A stretch of DNA of 64,000 nucleotides from Eutreptiella sp. 'Long Island Sound 2002' (GCA_964036045.1 OZ038387.1:61135604-61199603); one strand, 5' to 3'; counted from the first letter of the stretch, positions 11,444-22,596 are shown. The notes: generated by a model from the sequence alone, not told the origin. Program-made: numbers and translations.

Positions 11444-12846
11444 GACATGCAACATACCTGTTTCTTTCCCCACTACCTTAACGTGTGTCCTAGTCCTCCC
11501 GCCTTGCCGGGCGTTCGCTAATGTGAGACGACGGCACGACGCAATACTTGCCTAAGCGTCTAAGACAACCCTACTTTAACGCCCGGACGACGCAAACACG
11601 AGCATACGCTTCTCCTTGGGACCTGTGAGGGGAAGAGAACGTGGGTGCATGCACGTGTGTTTGTCGGGACCCGGCACACGACGGCGCTATGCTATTTGTG
11701 TGTATGCTCCCCGTGTCTCCCTCCCTGGCTATTTGTGTGTTCTAATCAGCGCAATAAAAAGGGTGGTTGTGCTGTAAGAGCAGTTGTCACGGTTGCCCCG
11801 CATTGCACCGCAGGGCAGGATCGTTAGCCCCCCGTGACAACCACTCCCTGGCCGAATACCATTTCTTTTTTCCCCGTCTCGGTTGGTGGCGCGGGCCGGG
11901 CGGTTGGCGACGTGGCACGACATGGTAACATACTTGCGTTCTTGGTGGCGGTGTGTGGCTTGCCTACTATTTGTTTGCATGCGGCGGCATACCTTTTGTC
12001 CCCTTTCGCTCCCCTTCGCCTCCTACATAAGCGGGCGTGCGGGTGGGCGGTGGGCACGTCTCGGTTACGCCTCGTGGTCACCTTTTACTTTTGTTGGCGT
12101 GGTTGCCGTTCTCGTCTCGTGTTGGTTGCGTAGCGTAGCGTGGCATGCAACATACTTGGACCCGACTAGCCACGTGTGTATGTTTAGTTTTTGTTTGTGT
12201 TTTTTTTTGTGTTGTGCTTGACCTCGGTGGCGCGTGGCCTCCTTCGCGCGTTCTTCTCTCCTTTGTCGGTTTTTTGTTCCCCCTTGTTTTTCCCTTCATA
12301 CCATTTTGCTCGTCCGTGGCGGTGATGACCTTGCGGCGTTCCGGGCACGCACGTACGGGCATACCTTTCTTTCCCTATGTGAGCGGGGGTGAGCATAGGC
12401 ATTCATTCGGTGCCACCTCTTGTTGGTTTTCCTTGCCGGTGCGGTTTTCGTTGCGCTTTTCGTGGCGGCGCACTTTGGCGTTGCTTGACACGTGACTTCC
12501 TTGTATTGCGTTTGTTACGGCGTTATGCATACAATATATGGCATATAACATACTTGCTTTTTGGCGGCCGGTGGCGTTGTTGTTTCTTGTGTGTATTATT
12601 CAGGCATGACATGCAACATACTTGTGTACTTGTGCGGCTTCTTTTTTCTTTTGTTGTGATCCCCTTCGCGTGGTACGGCGTCGTCGTATTCCCTACGTGA
12701 GCGGGCTTGCATTGCTCGGTCGTGTACTTGTGGTAAATCTCCACCGTGGTGCGGTTCGTTACATACTTGTTCTCTCCTTGTCTACCTCTTACCGCGTTGT
12801 GCTTGTTTCGTTGGTTTCTAGCGTTGCGCGGCATATAACATACTTG
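11444..12846. repeat. Dispersed motif CATRYAACATACTTG, seven occurrences
   Basis: Near-identical 12-17-base motifs occur at 11444-11460, 11919-11936, 12142-12158, 12540-12556, 12608-12624, 12758-12769 and 12830-12846, all in the same orientation. A second motif, CCTAYRTRAGCGGG, recurs at about 12022, 12374 and 12691. Spacing is irregular, so this is either a decayed tandem repeat of a few hundred bp or a cluster of binding sites. No match to a known element is recognised. Confidence 0.6.
11773..11856 (+). repeat. 84-nt foldback element, copy 1
   Basis: An 84-base sequence also found, with five substitutions, inside the gypsy 3' regions at 16605-16687 and 23410-23492 (there in reverse orientation relative to the plus strand). 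It folds on itself: GTTGTCACGG near one end pairs with CCGTGACAAC near the other, and an inner GCCCCGC/GCAGGGC arm closes an 8-base loop. The outer part forms imperfect inverted repeats of about 20 bases. It could be a tiny MITE-like element or a structured RNA. It was not recognised as tRNA, 5S or a known ribozyme. Confidence 0.6.
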
Positions 12847-13183
12847 CTTGTCGGCGGCCGGTGGTGTTGTTGTTGTCTATGTTTGGTTTGTTTTGGGGCG
12901 CGCACAAGTCCCTAGCGCCTAGGGCACGCACTTTGCTAGGTGGTTTGGGGCAAGCAACGCTCAGCTCCTTCGCCGTCGCGACTCTATTGTTCGTCCTTTT
13001 TGGTGAGTGTCCTAAATTTTGCGACCTCGCCAAACAGCGGCGTAAAATTGTTGGGGGGGTTTCTGAGGTCGGAAAAGACGATTTTTCGCTTTATTTCTTC
13101 TGGCGGTGCGTCATTTTCTTGGTATTTTTTTTTCTTCTGCTGCGATCGCGCGACTCGAGCCACGAGACAGGCGGACTACTGAG

Positions 13184-13502
13184 ACAGCATTTTTAGCTCG
13201 GGGTTTCTTCGTAGGAAGTCTGTACCAATGACCATGTCAAAGGCGTCGGTGTCCAGCACTCTGCAGTGCTGGGTCACGGTTTCGTCGCCCAGGCATATAG
13301 TCACATCGACCCCCCCCAAGGAATGGATGGTACGCCCATCCCCAACTCTTATGGCCACGGTCTTGATTTTCTTGAAAGTCTTCAGCAGGCGCCGGGCCAC
13401 TATGGAAAGTGTTGCACCGGTGTCAGGCACCGCTCAAAAAACTTGATCCCCGATTTTCACGAGGATCCAGAAAACCAAGTCCTCCTCTTCGGAGCCGCCC
13501 CC
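13184..13502 (-). pseudogene. Gypsy pol fragment: retropepsin (copy C)
   Basis: In frame with gag across a TAG stop, this fragment encodes the aspartic protease start with a DTGATLSIVA active-site box and a GTDFLRRNP motif. The reading frame is broken by a TGA at 13434-13436 where the intact copy at 49640 has CGA, and the Leu before DTG has become Pro. The element stops at 13184, well before RT. It is clearly the same family as 47662-49702, and dead. Confidence 0.85.
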
Positions 13503-13505
13503 CTA
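13503..13505 (-). promoter_or_regulatory. Candidate gag-pol UAG readthrough site (copy C)
   Basis: Gag and protease are in one frame separated only by TAG, followed by GGG GGC GGC. The same stop in the same context exists in the copy at 49703-49705 although the two gag genes have diverged elsewhere. UAG followed by G-rich sequence is the arrangement used for gag-pol readthrough in murine leukemia virus. Readthrough here is inferred, not shown. Confidence 0.5.
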
Positions 13506-15752
13506 CTCCTCATCAGGGAACTTGACTTCCACCCCTGCAGCTATGAGGGACCTGGCCATCCAGGCCAATCGCCTCTTCTTGGAGTTATTCCCCTCAGGGG
13601 TAGCGTTATCCCCCTGTGGGCGCTTCTTGGGATCATCTGCGGCAGGAGGGGGTGTAGCAGCAGGAGAGGGTGTAGCAACGAGCGCCGATGAGCGCCTCTG
13701 GGGGTTAGCGGGTTTATTTTTGCCACCCCCCTCGCCACCTCCTTCACCACCTTTATCCCCATTCTGAGGGTTTTTGGTGGGTGTTTGGTTCTTCTGGCGT
13801 TCGGCCTCCTGACGCTTGAGTTTATCACTCTCGCGTTTCTTTATGTGACATTCGTCTTCGTAGTGACGATGTTTGCCACAATAGCCACAGGTGATGGTAC
13901 ACCTGAAATGGTCCTGATGGGTCACAGGTTTCCCATCCTTGGTATGCTGCTGTCGTTTCATCTGCAGCATACAGCTACTGCGGTGATCGCAGTCAGAGGC
14001 ATGACAAGGCCCCCCCTTGTCATTGACAGGTTTGCAGTAGAACAGAGGGGGTGTACCTGCATCAGGCTTAACTTCATTCATGGCACGTAGGTTACCCCTC
14101 TCTTTACCACCTCCCTGGTTGGTGTTAGTGGGATTTTTAGGCCCTTTCCCTTCGCCACGTTCGGGGGTAGGGGTACCACCTCGACCCAAGTGCTTCTTGA
14201 GGAATTTCTCCATGTGGGAGTCATTCTCCCTCTCAAGAGCTAGCTCAATCAGGAGGTCCACCAGTTCATCGTACGAGTGGGTACGACTCTTCCTCTCAGA
14301 GGTAGAGCGGCAATCATCCCACGTACGTTGGGGGATCTTACTCATTAGCCACAGGTGGGGCTCTGTGGCTCCATAGGAGCCCACGTTCATTCGTGAAAAC
14401 AGATACTCCAGGTCGCACACGTATTCAGAAACTCGCGCAGCTGTTGGTAACCCAGGGAGCATAGGTAGCTCCTCTATCTGTTTGCGTACACTGAGGTCGG
14501 TTTCGTAGACTGGGAATGTTTTCTCCAACCTCTGGAGTACCTCTGCCCAGGTTGAACAGGTTTTTACAATTCTACATCAATCTGTTTCACCTGTTTTTGC
14601 AAAAATTTCTTTTTGCATGAGCGTTTCAGCAGTGAGCATTTGGTGGCCACATCCACATGGGATTGGCCAGTCAGCAAAAGAAACTCAGCAAATTCTTCTG
14701 CCCATTCGGGCAGATTTTTGGGGTCGAACTCCGGCAGTTCCAGCTGGATGTCCGCCTGGGCAACAGGTCTGCCCGTCTTCCCACCCCCCGGAGGTAGGCC
14801 AGAAGGTGATACGCCAGCAAGAGGTGCCAGGGCTGACAGCCCTCTTTTCTCAGTCTCTGTCACAGGCACGTCCTGTAGTTCAGCCATGGGCACTGTCCTG
14901 GCACGGGGGTGAAAGGGGCTGGGGCAGGTGACCTTAGGCAACAGCCTTGAGACGCTTGATCTCTTAAGATCTTCGGTCAGGGTACTCAGTCCGGGAGAGG
15001 GGGAGGACAACTCTGGCTTGGGTAAGGGTTCTGCAATACCCAGTTTCGCCTTAATGGCCTCCGATAGGGCCGTCACATCTGGATCTTCTGATCCAGATAG
15101 AAGTTTTGCCAGCAGTTCGGCCGTATGATCCAGGGCACCGTAGGTTGGCCTTGGATGATGTTGTTCCTCAACTCGAGTCGGGCCCACTTTGGGAGCCCTT
15201 GGGGTTTCGACAACATGCTCTTGGATACTCGGGTCTCGGTCGTCTTGGCAGGGATGCTGTCTCGGCTCTGTCGGACGGCGGACCAGAGTGCGTGTAGGAC
15301 CCTAGGTCTGTACGTGGTCTGGATCCGTGTACTGCCAATGGCTCCTCCCCATCTTCTCCACGAATGGATTTGTAGTACTCCTCATGGAGAATGTCTTCAT
15401 CCATTTTCTTCCTCAGTTCCTCGTCTTCCTCAGGGCCTCCAATCGCTGTTGAGGATGATGCCGGACAGGCGGATCGGGAGACTGAGGCTTCTACGCGCCT
15501 GTGGAGATGATGAAGGCTGTCTCAACCGTGGGCCGCGAAGGCCTCGGTGGTAAGGACTGTATTTTCTTCCGCCCTTCTGCGATCTGGATCTCCTTGGGAC
15601 CCAGATGCGACACTGAGATGTGGAGCTCGGTAAGGTGGTTCACTCATAGGGTGGGCCATGCTGCCCACTTGTACTTGGACAGTTCTCATGGGCCAGGTCC
15701 TGACGCTTGGCGTGGATATGATGAACTTGTTGTTGAGCTTTGTGTGCTGCAC
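13503..15752 (-). pseudogene. Gypsy gag, decayed copy (copy C)
   Basis: Nucleocapsid/capsid precursor of a chromovirus. The C-terminal part (14528 to 13503) is open and carries a zinc knuckle C-x2-C-x4-H-x4-C (CGYCGKHRHYEDEC) near 13860 and a Lys-rich tail ending at TAG 13503-13505. The middle part (15187 to 14564) ends early because of a 10-base insertion near 14570 relative to the intact gag at 49703-51868. The N-terminal part (15752 to 15168) is broken by further stops and frame changes. It begins just inside the primer-binding site, as in the intact copy. Confidence 0.87.
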
Positions 15753-15791
15753 TTCTTCTCAGCGTCGGTTCCAAAGGTCACAAGGGACTGT

Positions 15792-15802
15792 CTCTGCTAC
15801 CA
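15792..15802 (-). promoter_or_regulatory. Primer-binding site for initiator tRNA-Met
   Basis: On the minus strand TGGTAGCAGAG abuts the LTR end. It is the complement of CUCUGCUACCA, the 3' end of eukaryotic initiator tRNA-Met, the usual minus-strand primer of Ty3/gypsy elements. It also fixes the direction of transcription as minus. Confidence 0.82.
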
Positions 15803-16467
15803 TAAAGATGTCCTTGATTAATGCCCTAGATATTTTGATGAAATCCTGCAGGTTTTGAAGTTGAAAACCCAAACCAAAACAGCAAGTAGAGCAAGAACAG
15901 GATGTGGATCGAATCAATGAATAGTTATGAAATCCAGTTTAACACAGAAGGGCTGCAAATAGACAACGCAGGTATAAACACAAAGATTCAATCACAATTG
16001 GATAATACAAAAGATTTTATATGAAGCCTGGACTGACTCTGGCCTCCAAGATAGCATCAGGCACTTCATGTGCACTGTTTTGGATGAAATGGTGCTGGTT
16101 AGGAATGTGGGGCATAGATGTCAGGCCAACACAGAAAATGACTTGGCCAAGCAACTGAATTCAGAAACAGTTAAAAAGTAGAACCACAATAAGTGGTAGA
16201 AACAATTGAGTATAGGGGTCTTGGGGTGGGAGACCACTAGGCTTAACCTCCAAGGCCTAAAGCATGAAATGCCTATTTTATTTCGGTATATCCTCCATGA
16301 AGGAAGGTACCTCCGCTCAGTTGAGTGGTAGGGGTGAACTTCATGGGGGGGCTACGGTTACCACCCTAGTTACTTAAGTTAGTCTTAGCATCAACAAAAG
16401 GGTTTTAAGGGGGGCTTGGCCTGGATCAAGCCCTCCAAGAAAGACATGGCAGTGACTTTTTCTTACT
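15803..16467 (-). mobile_element. Gypsy LTR (about 665 bp) between integrase and gag
   Basis: The right end (LTR start on the minus strand) is AGTAAGAAAAAG and the left end abuts the primer-binding site. A TATA-like CATATAAAATC lies on the minus strand at 16012-16026, about 450 bases into the LTR, which would put the U3/R border near 15990. The same LTR occurs at 22608-23272 and, with about 45 extra bases, at 51941-52650. Here integrase lies on one side and gag on the other, so this is the shared LTR of a tandem LTR-internal-LTR arrangement. Confidence 0.8.
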
Positions 16468-16604
16468 CATGCACTCGCTGGGTGGCTGCAAACCCGATAA
16501 GCGGCCACCTGGTGCACACTGGAAACCATAGGCATGGGTCTGCAGGGCACAGACAGGGTCAGTGCAGTGCTCAGTAAGCAGTAGTCTGTGAAAAACCAAT
16601 GGCC

Positions 16605-16687
16605 TTCGGCCAGGGAGTGGTTGTCACGGGGGGCTAACTGTCCTGTCCTGCGATGCAATGCGGGGCAACTGTGACAACTGCTCTTAC
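16605..16687 (-). repeat. 84-nt foldback element, copy 2
   Basis: Sits between the integrase stop and the LTR in the gypsy 3' untranslated region. It matches 11773-11856 with five substitutions. Two of them change a C-G pair to a U-G pair if the RNA is read from the plus strand, which is compatible with a conserved fold but weak evidence. Confidence 0.6.
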
Positions 16688-16769
16688 ACCCATACACAGG
16701 CACGTCTGCACAAGAGTGCTCACTGCACCTGTGAGGTTAGAACACAGTCAGTAGACTGACACAGGGAAA

Positions 16770-17874
16770 TTAGTTTCGCTTTTTACGCTGGGACATAGTC
16801 TCCGCACGGGTTAGTAGCTGCCCCTCGTTGTTCTCAACGAGGTAGGAGCGGAAGATGGAGTTGATACTCCCATCTGGTCATATGAAGGCTGACATAGGTT
16901 CCCAGGTCGCCTCAGATAACCCATAGCCATCCCACAGGGTTAGAAATTTCCAGCCCTGTTTATACTCGTGGCGAGCAATACCTGCAACCACGTAGTAACC
17001 ATCGACTGCCATCTCATCGGCAGTCATCTCTTCGAGTTCGTCTGCCTCCTCTGGACAGGCAGCGTTCTCTAGGTCTATACGCTCGACCTCACTGTTGCTG
17101 AGGCGCCACTCATCCCAAGACAAATCGTCAGGGGAGTGATAGTGCCTCAACTGTTTAGGTGCACACAGCAGTTCACCACCTAGACGTGGACTGCACCTGA
17201 CATGGATCCTGGATCCATCTATCCTGATGATACGATAGGGTCCAAAATAAGGGTCCTGTAGGCAGTTACGTGGCCAGGAGGGTAGGCGTGACTGGTGAAC
17301 CAAAACAAGGTCACCAACCTTGAAGCTGGCAGGTCGCCGTAGGCGGTTCCGTCGGCTCAGTTCACGGTCACGAATGTGTCTCAGGTTAGTCCCAGCCTGG
17401 TTAGCCAGGGACTGCTTGTGTTCCAGCCAATCTCCCACAGGGCTCTTGAAGTCCTCAGGAAAGGGGGTTTTGAAGAACCATGCAGGTCGTCCTCCATGGA
17501 ACAGTTCGTGGGGGGTTAAACCCGTAGAGGAGCTCCGCTGTGAGTTCATGGTCAGCACTGCCCACGGCACTAGGCGTACCCAGTCCTTGGTACGCTCCTG
17601 TTTCATCAGGATTTTTAAGTTTTGCTCCACCACACGGTTCTGTCTCTCACAGAGAGGGTTAGACGTGTGGGTATAGGGCACACCTGTGGTTACCTCCACG
17701 TTGAGGGCATTTAGCACTCGTTTGTACCACCCAGTGTCACTGCGCATGCGTACATCGTCATCAGAGTGCACCTGCTTAGGTGCTCCATAGGATTCGAACC
17801 ATTGTTCGACCAACATTTTCACAGTCTGCTCACCTGTGATTTTCTTATTGCAAGGGAACACACGGGTGAAGCGA
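16770..17874 (-). pseudogene. Gypsy integrase C-terminal half plus chromodomain (copy C)
   Basis: Carries the integrase catalytic core from about the second acidic residue (VHSDDDVRM) through the NPLCERQN box with the catalytic Glu, a KVGDLVLV SH3-like region, and a C-terminal chromodomain (YYVVAGIA...TLWDGYG...ATWEPMSAF). A TGA at 16878-16880 falls inside the chromodomain's last helix. The frame stays open for 35 further chromodomain-like codons to a TAA at 16770-16772, so the stop is either a lesion or a shortened end. The left part is lost at 17874 where satellite begins. Identical in layout to 23575-24679. Confidence 0.88.
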
Positions 17875-20800
17875 ACCGGTGAACAGGAGCCAGGAGGCCC
17901 AGGACGCCGTACACGCAACACCACACACAGAGCGTGCACACCGGTGAACAGGAGCCAGGGGGCCCAGGACGCCGTACACGCAACACCACGCACACAGCGT
18001 GCACACCGGTGAACAGGAGCCAGGAGGCCCAGGACGCCGTACACACAGCACAAAGAAAAAAAAAAAACAAAGGAGCGCAAGGCAACGAGGAACGGCAACA
18101 GCAGCGAGGAAGAGGGGGGCCACCACAGCCCGGAGGGGGCCAAGCAAAGCAGAAAGACAAAGCGGCCAAAGGAAAAGGTGAGGCGCACCACAACCGCCCG
18201 GGAGGCCGGCCCGGCCGACCCGGCCACAAAGAGCAAGCACACGCACGCCAGCCGCCGTCCGGATGGACGAGTGCGCGCCCGGAGGGTACCCAGCCCCTGC
18301 CGGCTACGAACAGCCGCCGTCCGGATGGACGAGTGTGCGCCCGGAGGGTACCCAGCCCCTGCCGGCTACGAACAGCCGCCGTCCGGATGGACGAGTGCGC
18401 GCCCGGAGGGTACCCAGCCCGTGCCGGCTACGAACAGCCGCCGTCCGGAGGGACGAGTGAGCGCCCCGCAGCGACGCCCCGCACAGCAGCACACCACGCG
18501 CAACCCAAAGCACAACACACAGAGCGAGCACACCGGTGAACAAGAGCCAAGCGGCCGAGGACACCGGACACACAACACAACACACCGCGCAGGCACGTCG
18601 GTGAACAGGAGCCAAGTGGCCCAGGACGCCGCACACGCAACACAACACACCGAGCAGGCACACCGGTGAACAGGAGCCAGGAGGCCCAGGACACCACACA
18701 CGCAAAACAACACACCGAGCGGGCGGACCGGTGAACAGGAGCCGGGAGGCTCAGGACACCGCACACGCAACACAACACACCGAGCGGGCACACCGGTGAA
18801 CAAGAGCCAGGAAGCCCAGGACACCGCACGCGCAAAACAACACACCGAGCGGGCACACCGGGGAACAGGAGCCAGAAGGCCCAGGACACGGCACACACAA
18901 AACAACACACACAGCGGGCACACCGGTGAACAGGAGCCAGGAGGCCCAGGACACCGCACACGCAAAACAACACACCGAGCGGGCGCACCGGTGAACAGGA
19001 GCCCGGAGGCCCAGGACACCGCACACACAAAACAACACACCGAGCGGGCGCACCGGTGAACAGGAGCCAGGAGGCCCAGGACACCGCACACGCAACACAA
19101 CACACCGCGCGGGCACACCGGTGAACAGGAACCAGGAGGCCCACGACACCGCACACGCAACACAACACACCGAGCGGGCACACCGGTGAACAGGAGCCAG
19201 GAGGCCCAGGACACCGCACACGCAAAACAACACACCGAGCGGGCGCACCGGTGAACAGGAGCCAGGAGGCCCAGGACACCGCACACGCAAAACAACACAC
19301 CAAGCGGCGCACCGGTGAACAGGAGCCAAGTGGCCCAGGACACCGCACACACAACACAACACACCGAGCGGGCACACCGGTGAACAGGAGCCAGGAGGCC
19401 CAGGACACCGCACACGCAACACAACACACCGAGCGGGCGCGCCGGTGAACAGGAGCCAGGAGGCCCAGGACACCGCACACACAACACAACACACCGAGCG
19501 GGCACACCGGTGAACAGGAGCCAGGAGGCCCAGGACACCGCACACGCAAAACAACACACCGAGCGGGCGCACCGGTGAACAGGAGCCAGGAGGCCCAGGA
19601 CACCGCACACGCAACACAACACACCGAGCGGGCGCACCGGTGAACAGGAGCCAGGAGGCCCAGGACACCGCACACGCAACACAACACACCGAGCGGGCAC
19701 ACCGGTGAACAGGAGCCAGGAGGCCCAGGACACCGCACACGCAAAACAACACACCGAGCGGGCGCACCGGTGAACAGGAGCCAGGAGGCCCAAGACACCG
19801 CACACACAAAACAACACACCGAGCGGGCGCACCGGTGAACCGGAGCCAGGAGGCCCAGGACACCGCACACGCAACACAACACACCGAGCGGGCACACCGG
19901 TGCACAGGAGCCAGGAGGCCCAGGACACCGCACACGCAACACAACACACCGAGCGGGCGCACCGGTGAACAGGAGCCAGGAGGCCCAGGACACCGCACAC
20001 ACAACACAACACACCGAGCGGGCACACCGGTGAACAGGAGCCAGGAGGCCCAGGACACCGCACACGCAAAACAACACACCGAGCGGGCACACCGGTGAAC
20101 AGGAGCCAGGAGGCCCAGGACACCGCACACACAAAACAACACACCCAGCGGGCACACCGGTGAACAGGAGCCAGGAGGCCCAGGACACCGCACACGCAAA
20201 ACAACACACCGAGCGGGCGCACCGGTGAACAGGAGCCAGGAGGCCCAAGACACCGCACACACAAAACAACACACCGAGCGGGCGCACCGGTGAACCGGAG
20301 CCAGGAGGCCCAGGACACCGCACACGCAACACAACACACCGAGCGGGCACACCGGTGAACAGGAGCCAGGAGGCCCAGGACACCGCACACGCAAAACAAC
20401 ACACCGAGCGGGCGCACCGGTGAACAGGAGCCAAGTGGCCCAGGACACCGCACACGCAACACAACACACCGAGCGGGCACACCGGTGAACAGGAGCCAGG
20501 AGGCCCAGGACACCGCACACGCAACACAACACACCGAGCGGGCGCACCGGTGAACAGGAGCCAGGAGGCCCAGGACACCGCACACGCAACACAACACACC
20601 GAGCAGGCACACCGGTGAACAGGAGCCAGGAGGCCGAGGACACCGCACACGCAACACAACACACCGAGCGGGCACACCGGTGAACAGGAGCCAGGAGGCC
20701 CAGGACACCGCACACGCAAAACAACACACCGAGCGGGCGCACCGGTGAACAGGAGCCAGGAGGCCCAGGACACCGCGCACGCAACACAACACACCGAGCG

Positions 20801-21815
20801 GGCACACCGGTGAACAGGAGCCAAGAGGCCCAAGACACCGCACACGCAAAACAACACACCGAGCGCGCGCACCGGTGAACAGGAGCCAGGAGGCCCAGGA
20901 CACCGCACACGCAACACAACACACCGAGCGGCCACACCGGTGAACAGGAGCCAGAAGGCCCAGGACACCGCACACGCAAAACAACACACCGAGCGGACAC
21001 ACCGGTGAACAGGAGCCAGGAGGCCCAGGACACCGCACACGCAAAACAACACACCCAGCGCGCACACCGGTGAACAGGAGCTAGGAGGCCCAGGACACCG
21101 CACAGGCAACACAACACACCGAGCGGGCACACCGGTGAACAGGAGCCAGGAGGCCCAGGACACCGCACACGCAAAACAACACACCAAGCAGGCGCACCGG
21201 TGAACAGGAGCCAGGAGGCCCAGGACACCGCACACGCAAACCAACACACCGAGCTGGCGCACAGGTGAACAGGAGCCAGGAGGCCCAGGACACCGCACAC
21301 ACAACACAACACACCGAGCGGGCACACCGGTGAACAGGAGCCAGAAGGCCCAGGACACCGCACACGCAAAGAAACACACCGAGCGAGCGCACCGGTGAAC
21401 AGGAGCCACGAGGCCCAGGACACCGCACACGCAAACCAACACACCGAGCGGGCGCACAGGTGAACAGGAGCCAGGAGGCCCAGGACACCGCACACACAAC
21501 ACAACACACCGAGCGGGCACACCGGTGAACAGGAGCCAGGAGGCCCAGGACACCGCACACGCAAAACAACACACCAAGCGGGCGCACCGGAGAACAAGAA
21601 CCAGAAGGCCCAGGACACCGCACACGCAACACAACACACCGCGCGGGCACACCGGTGAACAGGAGCCAGGAGGCCCAGGACACCGCACACGCAAAACAAC
21701 ACACCGAGCGGGCGCACCGGAGAACAGGAGCCAAGAGGCCCAGGACACCACACACGCGAAACAACACACCGAGCGGGCGCACCGGTGAACAGGAGCCAGG
21801 AGGCCCAGGACACTG
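17875..21815. repeat. 65-bp satellite array (about 50 units plus three 5' units)
   Basis: The unit starts CACCGGTGAACAGGAGCCAG and repeats every 65 bp. Three variant units fill 17875-18045, a poly-A tract and unique sequence with 62-bp repeats follow, and the main array runs from about 18530 to 21815. Units alternate between a few variants (GGGCAC or GGGCGC; CGCAACAC or CGCAAAAC), suggesting higher-order copying. All three minus frames stay open for thousands of bases because the unit lacks the needed stop triplets and 65 is not a multiple of 3. The 900-1,180-residue ORFs are therefore not genes. Confidence 0.93.
18251..18460. repeat. 62-bp tandem repeat, four copies
   Basis: Units starting GCCGCCGTCCGGATGGACGA recur at 18251, 18313, 18375 and 18437 (period 62). 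They lie in the unique stretch between the first three and the remaining 65-bp satellite units, after a 13-14 base A run at about 18055-18067. Unrelated to the 65-bp unit by eye. Confidence 0.85.
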
Positions 21816-22394
21816 CACACACGTAGGGCGGCCGAGGGACAGGGAAGAACCAACACCCCATGGGTCGGACACACTGGGGCGACCCAGCCGACCCACCGGG
21901 CCAGTGGCAGGAGCGGTACTCCACGGCCACTGGTCCGAGCCCGGCCAGGCTGCATCGGGGACCCTGGCAAACGTCACCCGGAGCCATGGCAGCAACCGGT
22001 GACAGGCGAGCCGGTACACAGTCCGGGAGGGGGTCGCCTGCCAAGCGGAGCGGCCCCGCAACTCAAGCCACAAGGGTGAGGCGGTCGTACCGTAGACAAG
22101 CGGGAGCAATACCCCTTGTGGTGAGAGACACTCCACACGGCTGGGCAGCCCCCAGAGCTGCCGCCCAAAGGAGGGGGCATGTGGCCCTACTCATGGACAC
22201 ATGTGGGGACACCCTCCCACCTGGGACACATGGACCGGGTGGCCGCGACAATGCCTTCCCAAGCACATGCGGAAGCGGCTCAAGAGGCACCTAACATAGG
22301 GCAGTGGAAGGGACAGGACGTCCCCTTGGTAAGACCTTCTTCCTGCATCGTCAAAGGAGGCATCCCGAGCTCCCGAAGATACCTACCTACCTAC
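21816..22394 (+). other. Unique 3' part of the satellite insert, ending in a TACC-type tail
   Basis: 579 bases of non-repetitive GC-rich DNA between the satellite and the right copy of X1. No recognised ORF. It ends in a short tandem run (TACC/CTAC, about four units, 22382-22394) immediately before the duplicated gypsy sequence. Such a tail next to a target duplication is what a retroposed non-LTR or SINE-like element leaves, with its 3' end to the right. That reading is inferred. Confidence 0.4.
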
Positions 22395-22596
22395 CTCCTT
22401 GGGACCCAGATGCGACACTGAGATGTGGAGCTCGGTAAGGTGGTTCACTCATAGGGTGGGCCATGCTGCCCACTTGTACTTGGACAGTTCTCATGGGCCA
22501 GGTCCTGACGCTTGGCGTGGATATGATGAACTTGTTGTTGAGCTTTGTGTGCTGCACTTCTTCTCAGCGTCGGTTCCAAAGGTCACAAGGGACTGT

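Larger units (their letters stand above)
10926..13183. other. Non-coding region upstream of the 212-bp array
   Basis: The GC-rich array gives way to T-rich plus-strand DNA with no convincing ORF. The last degenerate 212-bp unit fades out at about 10925. The stretch holds the scattered short motif near 11444-12846 and the 84-nt foldback at 11773-11856. It ends abruptly at the gypsy protease fragment at 13184. Whether it is part of L1 or an older insertion site cannot be told. Confidence 0.6.
15590..17874. repeat. Direct duplication X1, left copy
   Basis: 2,285 bp that recur at 22395-24679 at a constant offset of 6,805 with only a handful of substitutions and no indel noticed. It contains gag start, primer-binding site, LTR, chromodomain and part of integrase. 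Both copies directly flank the insert at 17875-22394, giving the geometry of a target-site duplication of unusual length. Confidence 0.9.

Noticed and set aside
11773-11856. tRNA, 5S rRNA or hammerhead ribozyme
   Set aside because: No A/B boxes, no cloverleaf, and no CUGAUGA/GAAA core are present in the foldback.
976-16880. A variant genetic code with TGA as a sense codon
   Set aside because: One TGA is a C to T change of CGA in the sister copy, and other lesions (TAA, TAG, indels) occur in the same elements, so decay explains them better.
6770-21815. CRISPR-like repeat arrays
   Set aside because: Units are contiguous tandem satellites with no unique spacers, in a eukaryotic retrotransposon context.
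18366-22044. Minus-strand ORFs of 899-1,180 codons encoding Cys-rich repeats
   Set aside because: They are translations of the 65-bp satellite, open in all three frames, with no start context or domain.
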